Shown: piece by piece, positions 44,586-54,989 of the stretch
How the letters are laid out: every line of letters begins with the position of its first letter
How positions within the stretch are numbered: position 1 is the stretch's first letter
From: Massospora cicadina
Lineage: Eukaryota > Entomophthoromycota > Entomophthoromycetes > Entomophthorales > Entomophthoraceae
Reading direction: 5' to 3'
DNA length: 64,000 bases
Assembly: GCA_022478985.1 (NCBI GenBank)
Contig: JAKSZP010012250.1
Location: 1 to 64,000, forward strand
The notes under the pieces: generated by a model
Databases searched by the model: none
Told to the model about the DNA's origin: nothing
What the model saw: only the letters and a program-made list of their open reading frames with translations
Made by a program: the position numbers and the translations under genes

Positions 44586-45575
44586 TGTTAAAATTGCGGG
44601 CTTAATTGCTCACTTTTCAGCCCTGAATTTCAACTGCACAGATTTGTGGATTCTGGTGTTGATTGTTTGTTGATAGTTTGGGGCAATAATATTATGAAGA
44701 CTATTAATAAGTTCATTGCCCAAAGCCACGTTGAGAGTAAGTCCAACGCTAAACTGGTGCTTCTTCTTCTTAAAGATCTGGTGGGGAACACTTTCCCTAT
44801 TCCCTTCTCACAGAGCCAAGCGGAGATTCTGATAATGCCAACCTAAGGATATCTGATCCTTGTACCCTTCTCTTAAGAGTAAATGTTAAAACAACCAACG
44901 TTTTAAACAACTAAAGCTAGCATCAGTGTCAATTTAACCTTATTAGGGAATTATTTGGGGTTTTTATAGTTAGAATTGGCACACAACTTTTCAACTGTCT
45001 GATGAGAATATTTGTGCTCCTATACTGGTTTTGACCCTTAGTGTTAGGTACCAAATCTCGTTGGGTACTGTTGCCTTGGGTTTTCTAGGCCGCGTAATCC
45101 TCAGGCGTTTGGTGGTCCAAACAATTGGTGTTAGGCACATGAAATCAATTGTTTTGACTGATGACAATTCCACATTTCCTCCAGCATTTGAACGTTTTGG
45201 TATATTCATATGACCCTAATCCATTCTGTTCTGAACAATTCCCTATAATTCGCTATTGGGGATTATCCCAATATCAAATTATTGCTTAATTTCATTGAGG
45301 ATAATGCCTGACGAAATTATCACCTATTGGCTGCCTCAAAATGCCATTGGGGATAATTTCTGACAAATTTATCATCTGTCAGCGGCCTCAATTATTATTG
45401 GGGATGATGCCTGACAATAATTTGCAGTCAGCGATCTCAAATATCATTGGGTGGAATGCCTGACGATATTCTCATTAGTCAGCCACTATTGCCGACCCTC
45501 TACAATTATAACATAATTTTTTAATTGCATATTTGGTCAAATAGTTGGACTATGTGGTCATCTACAGTTCTGACA
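44586..45575 (-). repeat. T10 3' LTR
   Basis: 990 bp. On the minus strand it starts TGTCAGAACTG and ends CAATTTTAACA. It contains an array of roughly 50-bp repeats (45253-45490). Short ORFs on both strands (44991-45209, 45031-45213) recur in the other LTR and are not considered genes. Confidence 0.9.
45253..45490. repeat. Roughly 50-bp tandem array in the T10 3' LTR
   Basis: Units begin near 45293, 45345, 45396 and 45445 (CATTGGGGATAAT...), preceded by a shorter one at 45253. Three units contain CTGAC and GTCAG about 8-13 bases apart, able to pair as a stem. The array recurs at about 57331-57560 in the 5' LTR. Confidence 0.75.
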
Positions 45576-45588
45576 CATCCCCTTCTTG

Positions 45589-46070
45589 ACCAGATATCCA
45601 ACGGAAGATAGAACCCTCAGGAATAGAAGCCATCTCAGCTGGAGCTCATATTTGGTTTGTCATATTTTTATATCCTCAGCGTAGTGCAGCTCTTTCCGCA
45701 CTCAACGCCCATTTGTTATACTCAGTTTGATGACTTTGTATCCTTGATTCTCCCGTTGCCACCTCTTCTTGAGTGTGGTTCCTGTGACATCATGCTGCAC
45801 CAGTCCTATCTTCACATCGGATGTGAGAAATCAACTGGTCCACCTGTAAAAACCCTAGGACAGGTGGTCGGCACTCTTAACACCTGTACAAACCCCAGGA
45901 TGGGTTGTCAGCACTCTTGCCACCTGTACAAACCCCAGGACAGGTTTCAACATCTTGTTGATAGGGACTATTCCGGCGGACCTAGTTTCAGCCCTTTCTG
46001 ATCCTGCCAACTCTTAGGACTCATGCCCATCAATCTTCCTTCCTCCACGCTCAGTAGGTGGGAATATTAC
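45589..46070 (-). other. T10 3' end between integrase and LTR, with 40-bp repeats
   Basis: No pol motif is seen. At 45840-45953 a 40-bp unit (CACCTGTACAAACCCCAGGA...) occurs nearly three times, starting at 45841, 45881 and 45921. The remainder is unassigned. Confidence 0.55.
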
Positions 46071-46086
46071 TAGATGCATTATTATT
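46071..46086 (-). repeat. LINE L2 target-site duplication, 3' side
   Basis: TAGATGCATTATTATT, repeated exactly at 51358-51373. Confidence 0.92.
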
Positions 46087-46257
46087 TAAATTTATTGCGG
46101 TGAAGGCCGACCATGGGACGGACACTTCCAAATATGACTCAGACGAGACAAACTTAGTACCAGGTGAGGCACCCCAAAGAAGCGATGCTATCTCTTGTTG
46201 CCAGCGGGAACGCCACTTATGGGAAGGGGGAGGGAACGTGTGTAGGGGGCGTAGCCA

Positions 46258-47121
46258 CTATTGAGCACGTGTGGAGGAAGGGGTCTGATTTGATGAACCA
46301 GACTGGGAACCAGGAGGAGACCAGCTGCCGGCGACGTGGTGGGATATATCCAAACATCCACGCTTGAAAGTGATCCACCAAATGAGACCGGAATCTGTGG
46401 ACAGCTTCAGGGAGGGTGGGGATGGATCCGGCGATGGAATCCAAGACAATCGTGTGGATAGTCCACATGGCGATTGCAACCACCAGAGCACGAAGGGAGG
46501 GTGGGAGGGGGAGGCCATTGATGAAGCAAACATATCTTTTGACAGACTGAAGGGATGTGTTTGATCCTGGCCTAGCAGACGTTGGACTTCGCGCCATATT
46601 ACTTTAGAGGTGGGGCACTTCTCCAGGCGGTGAAACAGCGTTCCATACTGGCCACACATGACAAAGGATGAGTGTAAAGCATTAGAGCGCTCAGCTGTAC
46701 GATACACCCGCCTCAGGCAGCGCCACACATGGGAGCGGACTTGAGGCTGCAACAGAGGATGGTGTGCGTATTTCCAGATAGTCTTTTGGGTCTCAGTGGA
46801 ATAAGGGATGTCCATCATGTCCAGGTAGTCCACCCTGGATAGGACTTGGGGTCGAATGGGGATCACGCCATCATGGATGGGTAGCCCCTGTACCTCTTGT
46901 GTGAACTGAGGAGAGGGCGGCCTCTTCGGGTTGTATGTCCACTAATACGAATTCTCCACTCTGCACTTTGCATGGAGAGTAGGATTCGTTTGAAGTGGGT
47001 TTTGGTCCCGTGAGGACCTGTGGCTGATGTGTGTGATGCGAGGTATTTCATCAGGGAGTGGGGGTTTGATGGATTGTTGAGGCCCAAGGCTCAGGAGAAG
47101 TTGGAGCGGGCCGCGCGGGAC
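46258..47121 (-). pseudogene. L2 ORF2 C-terminal region with zf-RVT
   Basis: Frames 47087-46863 and 46866-46258 continue ORF2 after the RT frame. In the second, FVMCGQYGTLFHRLEKCPTS (residues about 69-88) matches the zf-RVT domain (CxxCG...H...C), a nucleic-acid-binding finger at the end of many plant and fungal LINE ORF2 proteins. Frame changes at about 47110 and 46865 separate the pieces. Confidence 0.75.
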
Positions 47122-48359
47122 TAGTGTTGGGATGGGAGTGTAGGAGCAGTGACGGCCGCAATCCAGGTGCCTAGGATCTTGGCGGCATGGGCTTTGAAGT
47201 CAAATAGGCCCATGCCACCATGATGATGAGGGCCAAACATGACCTCTAGCCGTACTGGTGGAGGGCAGCCTGACCAAAGCCAACCTTGTAGCAAAGCATA
47301 CAGGGATTTGAAGAAGCTTGGGGAGAAGGGGATGGCGTGGTCTCCAAACCAGACTTTGGATAGGAGCATAGAGTTGACAAGAACAACCCTGCCAGAGAGG
47401 GTAGTAGGGTGGGCTCTGAGAGAGGCGATTCGCTTCGTCACGTTGTCCAGTATATGGCCCTCCATTACTGCTGACGCGTATCCTCCTGCCTCCAACCACA
47501 TCCCCAGATGGCGTACTGGTCCTATGGTAGGTCGCGGCACAAAGGGGAGCACCAGTGGAGCGGTGTGTTTTGAGTTAGTAAGGCGTGGACTTGGGCGAGC
47601 AGCTGGGCTGGGTTGGGAACTACTTGCTGGGGCCCAGCAGTTCTGAAACTGACCAAGGAGGATGATTTCGGTTTTGGAGGCGTTCAGTGCCGCGTTGCTT
47701 ACCCGGGAATATTCCTGGATGAGGGCTTCAAGCGCGTGTGCATCTTTATTATTAGACACCCCCACCATGCAATCATCTGCAAATGCCATCATCTTGACTG
47801 GGGTTTGGCCTGGCACATGGACCCCAGTGAGTTGGGCATTCACATTTCGCAGTAGTGGGTCAAGGCTGAAGTTGTATAAGAGTGGGCTCAGGGGGTCCCC
47901 TTGTCGCAGGCCCCTTTGAGGATGGACTACATTCGTTAGGAAACCTGGGCCACGCACAGCCATTGTTGCAGATTCTGTGAGCAGCATCACCCAGTTAATG
48001 AAGTGGGGAGGTAGGCAGAACTGTTGGAGGCAGGCCCTAAGGTATTCCCAGTTTACTCTATCATAGGCCTTTTGTTGGTCCAAGAATACAAGTGCCCCAG
48101 AGGCTGTGGACTGACAAAAATTAGCCACAGAGTGCACGTTATCCCAAATTGACCTTCTGGGGATGAAACCAAATTGTTCTGGAGAGATGGTGGCAGATGC
48201 TACAGTCCCTAAACGGTTAGCCATGATTTTTGTTAAAATTTTGGTGTCTGTGTTTGTTAGAGAAATGAGGTGCCAGTTGGCTAAGTCTAGCCCATCCCCT
48301 TTCTTGAAGAGTGTGACTGTAAAGGCCTCATGTCCTCCTGGTAGGAGGCACGTTTCCAA
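47121..48359 (-). CDS. L2 ORF2 reverse transcriptase (412-aa open segment)
   Basis: This is the longest frame in the window. It carries the LINE RT blocks in order: residues 61-72 EQFGFIPRRSIW, FLDQQKAYDRVNW with catalytic D94, QRGLRQGDPLSPLLYNF (148-164) and MAFADD (191-196) with D195/D196, so all three catalytic aspartates are present. The thumb follows (NASKTEIILLG and PTIGPVRHLGMWLEAGGY). The upstream part of ORF2 (to about 48456) lies in another frame, and a stop near 48366 separates it. RT copies the element RNA at the nicked target. The frame shows no stop over 1.2 kb, so the copy is fairly young. Confidence 0.9.
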   Translation of the reverse strand: METCLLPGGHEAFTVTLFKKGDGLDLANWHLISLTNTDTKILTKIMANRLGTVASATISPEQFGFIPRRSIWDNVHSVANFCQSTASGALVFLDQQKAYDRVNWEYLRACLQQFCLPPHFINWVMLLTESATMAVRGPGFLTNVVHPQRGLRQGDPLSPLLYNFSLDPLLRNVNAQLTGVHVPGQTPVKMMAFADDCMVGVSNNKDAHALEALIQEYSRVSNAALNASKTEIILLGQFQNCWAPASSSQPSPAARPSPRLTNSKHTAPLVLPFVPRPTIGPVRHLGMWLEAGGYASAVMEGHILDNVTKRIASLRAHPTTLSGRVVLVNSMLLSKVWFGDHAIPFSPSFFKSLYALLQGWLWSGCPPPVRLEVMFGPHHHGGMGLFDFKAHAAKILGTWIAAVTAPTLPSQH

Positions 48360-48455
48360 CAGGCTTTAGTTGAGTGAGGCTAGCAGCAATGGGGATATAT
48401 ATTTAAAATACTTTTTGTAGAACTCATATGGAATGCCATCTGGGCCTGGGCATTT

Positions 48456-49845
48456 TCAGTTAGGTGCACCACGAATGGTAGTCCATAATTCGTTCAGAGT
48501 AATTAGATTCATTATTTCCGGGTATTGGAAAATGGTGCGGATATGAGCTCTGTCAAGAAATTCCGCCATTTTGGCCAGCTGAATTGGTTTGGCTCGGTAT
48601 AACTCGGAGTGATATCTTTGCATTTTGATTGCCACTTCAGCTGGTGTGTCCACAATAGAATTATCCGATCTTTGCACCTGTGTGCAGGCCACACTCTGGT
48701 GTGGTGCAAAAGATTTTTTGAAGAAGTATGCGGTGCACTTGTCACCTTTAGTGATGCGTGTGGCCCTGTATTGGACACAAACCCGATGTTTGTGTTGCCT
48801 TTCAAGTGCGTTGAGGTGGGCTGCTGCCTCCACCCACTTCTGGCCCCATGCAGGGCTATATTCTGATGCTGGAATGTTGGACTCCAAGTGGGCCAATTCC
48901 ACTAGCGCACGCAATATAACCGCTGATGTGGCTTGTGAGCGTCTGGATGAGAGATGGCGATAGTGGTGGATGGTGTCTTCTTTGAAAGTTGCCCATGTGG
49001 AAATGGGGTCCGCGCAAAAAGGTGCAACAAATGATTTTGCTAAAGTTGCCTCTTCCACCCACATGGAAAATCCTGGCGATGCAAGCTCTGGGGGGCGGAT
49101 TTTGCACCAATGTGGGGCCTTTGCAACTGTGATGGGTAAGTGGTATGTTATCGAGACCAGTCGGTGGTCGGAGAATTCCATTTTCGTTGTTTTGAAGTGG
49201 GAGATGTGGGGTTGGAATTTCGCTGGCGCTAGAAAAAGGTCAATGCGGGTCATGGACTTTAATTGGCCGTTGTGGATGTGGGGATGCATCATGTTTTCGA
49301 GCAGTGGGGCATGTTGCGGCAGCGCATCCATTAACCCAAGGGTGGCTTTTAGAACGCGTAGTTCTACGTGACCCTGTGGGGTGTGGGGTGAGGGCGGCCA
49401 CCGGTCCATTGGTGAGGTTAGCCAACAGTTCATGTCACCAATTAGGAAAGAATTGGGGGTAGCGGGAGGGATTTGACCGATGAGAAAAATTCCCGACGCT
49501 CTTGTGCACTGTTTGGGGCATAAATGTTGACAATTGTGTGTGCAACATCAGCCCATGAGAAGGTGACAACAAGCACTCGGTCATTTAGGAATGTTTCTGA
49601 AGATGTAAATTTAAAAAATTGTTTTTCTGAATTAGCACCCCACAGTGCTTTGACCAAAAGGATAGGGATGGTAGGAGCATTGTTTTCCAAGCATCCTCAG
49701 AACCTCGTGGACAGTGGGTTTCCTGGATGGCCAGGATATCCACGGGTAAATTATTTTGTAAAAAACTCAGTTTTTTAGCCCGGGATGGGGAGGCCTTGAG
49801 TCCGGCAATATTCAGCATCCCTAGAGTGAAGGTTTTTCCTATCAC
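48456..49845 (-). pseudogene. L2 ORF2 N-terminal part: AP-type endonuclease
   Basis: Three frames, 49845-49585, 49690-49442 and 49433-48456, carry the apurinic-type endonuclease motifs in order: LNIAGLKASPSR, DILAIQETH (catalytic Glu), NIYAPN, RIDLFLAP and FSDHRLVSI (the SDH motif with catalytic His). The remaining 48456-49150 is the linker to RT. Two frameshifts break what would be one ORF. The endonuclease nicks target DNA, which matches the TSD and AT-rich site. Confidence 0.85.
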
Positions 49846-49951
49846 ACCTTAGGTGTGAGGGGGTGGGCCCCCTGGCCAACCAGCCTCTTCCAGGTCCTCA
49901 CGGGCTTTCACAGCAGCATGGGTATTAGCAGCAACGCTATCGGGGTTTTTG

Positions 49952-51261
49952 TTAATTTTTGCAGAAAGAGTCACGTTGGCTTTGGCCTTCGCTTTTTGTT
50001 TTCCTGACGTCGGACGAATTTTTGCGTTGCGGATAAGTTCGGTGCACCATCAAGTGGGGCAAAAATTTTTTTTCGGTTGGGATAGGTCCCAAGTCAGTTT
50101 CAACTGGGGCTTGGGTACAGCAATTGGGTGAGATCAAATCTCCCATCGGATCCTTGGATTGAGTGGCCCATTCAGCTTGGGCCTCCCAATTTGATTGGGT
50201 GATGGATTCCTGAGTTGCTTCCACCGCAAAGGTCTCCATGTCCTCCTGGCGTTGTGAGTGTGGGATGGTGATAGTGACCTTGGCCGCTTCCTTGGCCACG
50301 GTCCTACAGGCCTGCTTGGCCTTCTTCCACTCCTGCGGGGAGATGGGCTTTACCAATAGGTAGCAGCCTTGTGCTCCCCATGGGAAAGCCTCTTTGGTGC
50401 TTGCGGTTGGTTTGTAGTGCGCCTCTCTGCTGGCCATGGCCACTGAGGGGTGCTCTTGGAATATAACGCCTTCTTTGATGGGGCACGCGTGTGCCTTATG
50501 GCCAAACGCATCACAGTGGGTGCAAATGGGGGGCGCGCTGTCCATGGTTACCCAGAATGGGTGGGTGGTGTGCCCTGCGATGTCAATAAAGGTGGAGTGT
50601 GGGATCTGGGTTAGGTCCTTCACGATCTCCTCAGTTGGGGTCAGAACTGCAATGGCTTTGCTGGTGCACAGGTGTGGCATCAGCGTGAAATGTTGCATTT
50701 CGAAAGATTGTATTTTGCCATATATGGTGAGACCATCTTTCAGGTGTTGCTCCAAAATGTCACATTTTACCGTAGTAGGCAAAAAATCAAACGTGAGGAA
50801 AATTTGGTTTGATTTTGTCTATATGGTGCATTTAGTTTCGACAACCCATTGCCCTTCGGGGAGGTCAACCACTATGTGCACCACTGCAGCCTCGTCTGCT
50901 GCTATTTTGCTTTCAAAACCTAGGTCCAGCCAACTGCATGACATGGAGTGAGGTGCTACGTACACCGCAGTCAGGAAAATTTTGTGTACATCTTCACAAA
51001 ATTTTTCCCATAGGGCCGTTTTTTGGATGTCCAGATACACACGGACTCCGAATTCCACTGACGAAAGTGGCTGGGAATGTGGCATGTTGATGTACTGGTT
51101 GCATCATGCTTGCCACGTGAGTATCTCCGGGGAAATTGTGACCGCCATTTTTTTAGACTTTTTTCTATTCTGCCAGATTCTACGGGGCGTTTTCGAACGT
51201 TAGAGGCCGCGGGCCTTCCACCTGCTCCTCTTGCTTTGCTTGCCCAACTGCTCCCAGACAT
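49952..51261 (-). pseudogene. L2 ORF1 with CCHC knuckle
   Basis: The probable start is the ATG at 51261, the first in the 96-aa frame 51261-50971 (Ser/Gly/Arg-rich N-terminus). The reading then moves to 51085-50819 and to 50782-49952 (276 aa), so at least two frame changes occurred. In the last piece C87, C90, H95 and C100 (CTHCDAFGHKAHAC) form a CX2CX4HX4C knuckle. The domain before it (residues 1-80) looks like the RRM/DUF4283-type RNA-binding part of LINE ORF1. ORF1 binds the element RNA. The tail is Lys/Gln-rich. Confidence 0.8.
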
Positions 51262-51357
51262 GGGCGCAGACTAATCCCCTCTATGAGATTATTAAACTAG
51301 ATTTAGTATTGAATTGAATGGGTTGCAAAAGTGTTTGCAACAAGAAAGAAAAGTTTT

Positions 51358-51373
51358 TAGATGCATTATTATT
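51358..51373 (-). repeat. LINE L2 target-site duplication, 5' side
   Basis: Exact copy of 46071-46086. T10 sequence resumes to its right with a T-rich stretch. Confidence 0.92.
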
Positions 51374-51479
51374 GAAATCAAAATTGTTTTTTATATTTTC
51401 TACTTTTTTTGTATTTTTATGGATCTCTTTCCCCCCTTTTTTTCTTTCTTTTTTTCTAAGTCCAATACTTTAAGTATCT

Positions 51480-52570
51480 CGCATGGACTCTATTGACTAT
51501 CTGACCATCCTCAGTATTCTTGATCATATAGGCATCATCCGCCAACTTAACAATAATTTTGAATGGTCCCATTCATAGGGCGTCCAACTTATTTTTTCTC
51601 CTGAACCCATGGGTATCGCAATAGGCTACCATATCACCCACATGGTATTCATTCAATGGAAGTTAATTCTGGTCATCTGTTTTCTTCACATTGATTCTTT
51701 TCCTTAATGTCATATCAAAGGCCCAAGATTGTAATTAAATCAGGGTATCAGCCAGTCAGGATAGATAATGTTTGGCACTCATCCCCAAAGATGGCTCTAC
51801 TGCTGAATACAATATTGGCAACAATGCAGCTTTCCACCCATATAACAGTTCAAATGGCGTTTTTTTGGTCACCGAATGATAACTGATTTATAGGCAAAAG
51901 TGACTGAACTCAGATATGCTTCCCATGCGGAAGTTTTCCCTGCGACCAATTTTTGTAAGGTTGAGGCTAGAGTTGCGTTTACTCTTTCCACCATTCCATT
52001 TGTTTTTGGGCAATAGGGGATGAATACAACACCGCGGATTCCCATTAATTTGTTAAGCCTGGGGATCACATGTGAAGTAAAGTTGGTTCCATTGTCACTG
52101 AGAATGACTTGAGGGCATCCATGCCGATAGATCACTTGATTTAGTATAAGCTTTGCCATGCTTATTGCATTTACTTTGCTGAGGGCTCTCATTTCGACAC
52201 ATTGGGTTAAGTGATCTTTTGCGATGATAATATACTTCACTCCTCTAGTGCTAATGCTTAATGGTCCCATAATGTCTATAGACACTGTGTGCCATGCGAA
52301 ACTAGGGTGTATTAGTTGGTACCCTATGATGCTCTTGTGCGGGTTGTGAAGCTGACATTCTACACAGCAGGCCAGGTAATCTGTGACGTTATAAAAAGAT
52401 CAATTCCCAGTAATAATACTGGCGAATATGATTCACTATTTTTCTTAGGCCACCATATCTGATGACCTTGTGAGTGGCTCAAATGACTTCCACTCATTCT
52501 GATGGTTTAGGAAATAAAAATCGTTTTTCTTTGATCATTTTGTATAACTGATTGTCCTTAAACTCGGTAT
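51480..52570 (-). pseudogene. T10 integrase, intact catalytic core
   Basis: The core frame 52285-51869 (138 aa) has D4 in SIDIMGP, D64 in ILSDNGTNF and E100 in GMVERVN, a D-X59-D-X35-E spacing, so the triad is complete. The zinc-binding part lies at 52330-52560 (the CC pair in CCVECQL-like text near 52350). The C-terminal barrel at 51480-51860 reads GPFKIIVKLADDAYMIKN across frames. Stops between the pieces break it. It is homologous to T2 and T8 integrases. Confidence 0.82.
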
Positions 52571-52599
52571 TTTCCATGGATTTTTGTAGGGCGTTCCAA

Positions 52600-53050
52600 A
52601 TTTCTTAGGGTTCATCCCCAATATCCCCTTTGATCATCCGTTTGAATAGTGCATCCGCCTGATGGTAGATCACATGAACAACCAGTAATTGAGACAATCC
52701 GTCAGCATTCTGATGTACTACTCCTGCCCAATGGATAATTTTGAAATCATAGGCTTGCAGCTTTAAAGCCCATCAGGCCAACCGGCCTTCTGGTTCCTTC
52801 AGGTTATGAAGCCAGCGCAGGGATGAGTGGTCAGTTATGACTTTAAAGTGCGTTCCATGTATGTAAACTCAAAATTGTTTGCAGGCATGGATGACCACCA
52901 GACACTCTTGCTCTGTCACAGTATAGTTTCTTTCCACTGGCAATAGTGTTCTACTCATTAAGGCTACTGGATGTTCATCCCCGTTGTCATCTAATTAACT
53001 TAGAATGGCTCCTATAGCCATTAATGAGGCATCAGCTTGGATGATGAATT
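52600..53050 (-). pseudogene. T10 RNase H
   Basis: Minus-strand text includes FIIQADASLMAIGAILS (first Asp kept, about 52985-53050), a HPVALMSRTLLPVERNYTVTEQE block at about 52900-52970, and a TDHSSLRWLHNLKEPEG block near 52800. Stops are few, and the region is better preserved than in T8. Confidence 0.78.
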
Positions 53051-53055
53051 TTCAA

Positions 53056-54335
53056 CTAAAATCTGGGTATTTCAACACTAGGCTGCTCATTAGATATTTT
53101 CGGAAGCTTATTGAATGACTTCTGAGCCTCTTTGTTCCACACAAATCCTTTTTTTGGATCCTTGAGTATATGAAATAGAGGTTTGGTGATTCCAGAAAAG
53201 TCTTTAATAAATTGGTGATAGTACCCAACCATTCCCAAGAAGACTTGAGTATCCTGATTGCTTTTAAGTTTTGTTATCCGCTTGATAGCCTCTATTTTCA
53301 TGGATTGTGGTTGTAATCTGTTAGAGTTTATCACAAACCCTAAGTATTTGAGTTCCTTTTTGAAAAAAATGGCATTTCCTTGGCTTAATTTTTAGATTTG
53401 CTGCTGCCAATCTCTTGAAAACTTCTTCCATATGCTCCAAATGATTGGAAAAGGTCCTACTGAAGATGTTGATATTGTCTAAGTAGACTAGCATGCAGGA
53501 TAGTTTCAGGTCACTAAGTATCAAATCCATAGCTTGCTGAAAAGTCGCCGGCGCATTGCATAATCCTTGGGGCATTCTGGTCAGCTGGTATAGTCCTTGA
53601 GCAGTAATTATTGCACATTTTTCCTGATCTTCTTATGGCAAATTGATTTGCCAATAGCCCAAAATCAGGTCCATAGCCAAAAAGTATTTCGCCTCTCCCA
53701 GGCGATCAAGTGCATCGTTGATTCAGGGCAGCAGATAGGAGTCTTTTTTAGTGATCTCGTTTAGTCAGCAATAGTCAATCACTACTCGATTTGATCCATC
53801 CTTCTTTTTTACCAACTGGATTGGACTCGCTCATGGGCTCAATGATGGAACAAGTAGCCCATATTCCACCAACTTGCTTATCTCATTGCTGACCTCCGCT
53901 TCCACTGTCCTTGACCTATAAACAGGTCTCATTCATATTGGTGGACATTCCCCCATATCAACTTTGTGGAGTATGTTTTTTGCGCATCCTAAGTCATGAT
54001 CATTCTGAGCAAATATCATCTGATATTTTTCAAATATTGGAGCACATCCTCCTGCTGATTCGTAGTTAGATCAGCTAGCTGCTCGCAATCCACTAATATG
54101 TTGACACTTTTGGTAACTCCTGCTGGCAATCCCATTTCAGAAGGTGATCCAAATTCATGAAAATCGTATAGTTCCGCCATTGGGAAAAAGTGCAGAAACG
54201 CGATGTCTGATTTTTTTCAATTTCCATTGCCTTTTCTCCCAGATTGGCTACTAATACTCGTATCTCTTTGTGACCTGGCATTAAGATCCCTGATGCAACC
54301 CACGGTTCAATCCTTGATTTTTTCCAGGGATTGAC
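53056..54335 (-). pseudogene. T10 reverse transcriptase
   Basis: Broken from about 54335 to 53600. The frame 53575-53321 carries MPQGLCNAPATFQQAMDLIL, LVYLDNINIFSRTF and KPRKCHFFQKG. The YxDD motif is YLDN, so the second Asp of the active site is lost. The frame 53334-53056 continues with the connection (FLGMVGYYHQFIKDFSG and PLFHILK) toward RNase H. Confidence 0.82.
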
Positions 54336-54338
54336 AAT

Positions 54339-54960
54339 TTATCCATAAAGTTGTTTGGGAAGTTCCACTGTTAACCCTGTGTTAACTATGATTTGAGCCC
54401 CTGGCGGAATAGTGTTTGCTGCATTCGCCCTTAGGGGTATTCCCCAATTCTCCATGATTTCCTTCAGAATTGGTTTCCATTTATGTCCAACTAGTTTATA
54501 GTGAATGGGTATGATACCATCACTATAAATTAAATTGACAAAGTTATTCTTTTTTGTCAGCGGAGTTTCTCCTTTCCACTGGTAAACCAAAGGCAACGTC
54601 TGCCCTAATATTTTTAGGGTATTTTCTTCAAATTGCACTTCACCCCATACTTTCTCAGGAACTCTGTCCTGATAAGTATATATTAGTTTGGATTGACCAA
54701 CACTATAGCAGGGGCTGACACCATCAGCGATCCAAACTGAAGTGGTAGCGCACTGTAGGCTCCACATGAGATGGTAATGTCTGGTCCAGCCTTTTCATAC
54801 TTCTTTTGGTGCTCCAAATCTGCGAAGTTTTTCATACATTTTCCTAATTTGGTGGAAATGATGTTGATTGGCGCTCCACTATCAATTATGGCTCAGACTC
54901 TTATCCTATTGACTATAATATCAACATAGGTACACTCTGAGTACTGCAATAAAGTATTTA
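54339..54960 (-). pseudogene. T10 protease and linker
   Basis: AIIDSGAPINIISTKLGK lies at about 54845-54900, a Ty3 protease active site with the catalytic Asp and DSGA intact. A stop precedes it by one codon. EHQKKYEKAGPDITIS and AYSALPLQFGSL follow, then the frame 54767-54339, the post-protease linker (GQTLPLVYQWKGETPL and ANTIPPGAQIIVNTGL). Confidence 0.78.
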
Positions 54961-54989
54961 CTGAATGGATAGCGGCCTTATTCACTGGA

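Larger units (their letters stand above)
46087..51357 (-). mobile_element. L2: near full-length LINE inserted in T10
   Basis: The 5,271-bp insertion is bordered by the exact 16-bp repeat TAGATGCATTATTATT. On the minus strand it starts with a short leader, then ORF1 (from 51261, with CCHC knuckle), then ORF2 (endonuclease, RT, zf-RVT), and ends AATAAATTTA without a long poly(A). Such LINEs insert by target-primed reverse transcription. Both ORFs are broken by a few frameshifts and stops. The domain order is that of L1/Tad-type elements. The copy at 1-302 shares its 3' end. Confidence 0.92.

Noticed and set aside
44991..45213. Protein genes of 60-72 codons on both strands, repeated at 57066-57288
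   Set aside because: They lie wholly in the T10 LTR and recur only because the LTRs are copies. The two strands overlap and no family is recognised.
45840..45953. CRISPR array
   Set aside because: The 40-bp units are contiguous without spacers, and the setting is a eukaryotic retroelement.
47239..49371. Plus-strand frames of 80-135 codons opposite the LINE
   Set aside because: They are antisense shadows of ORF2, whose RT and endonuclease motifs are on the minus strand.
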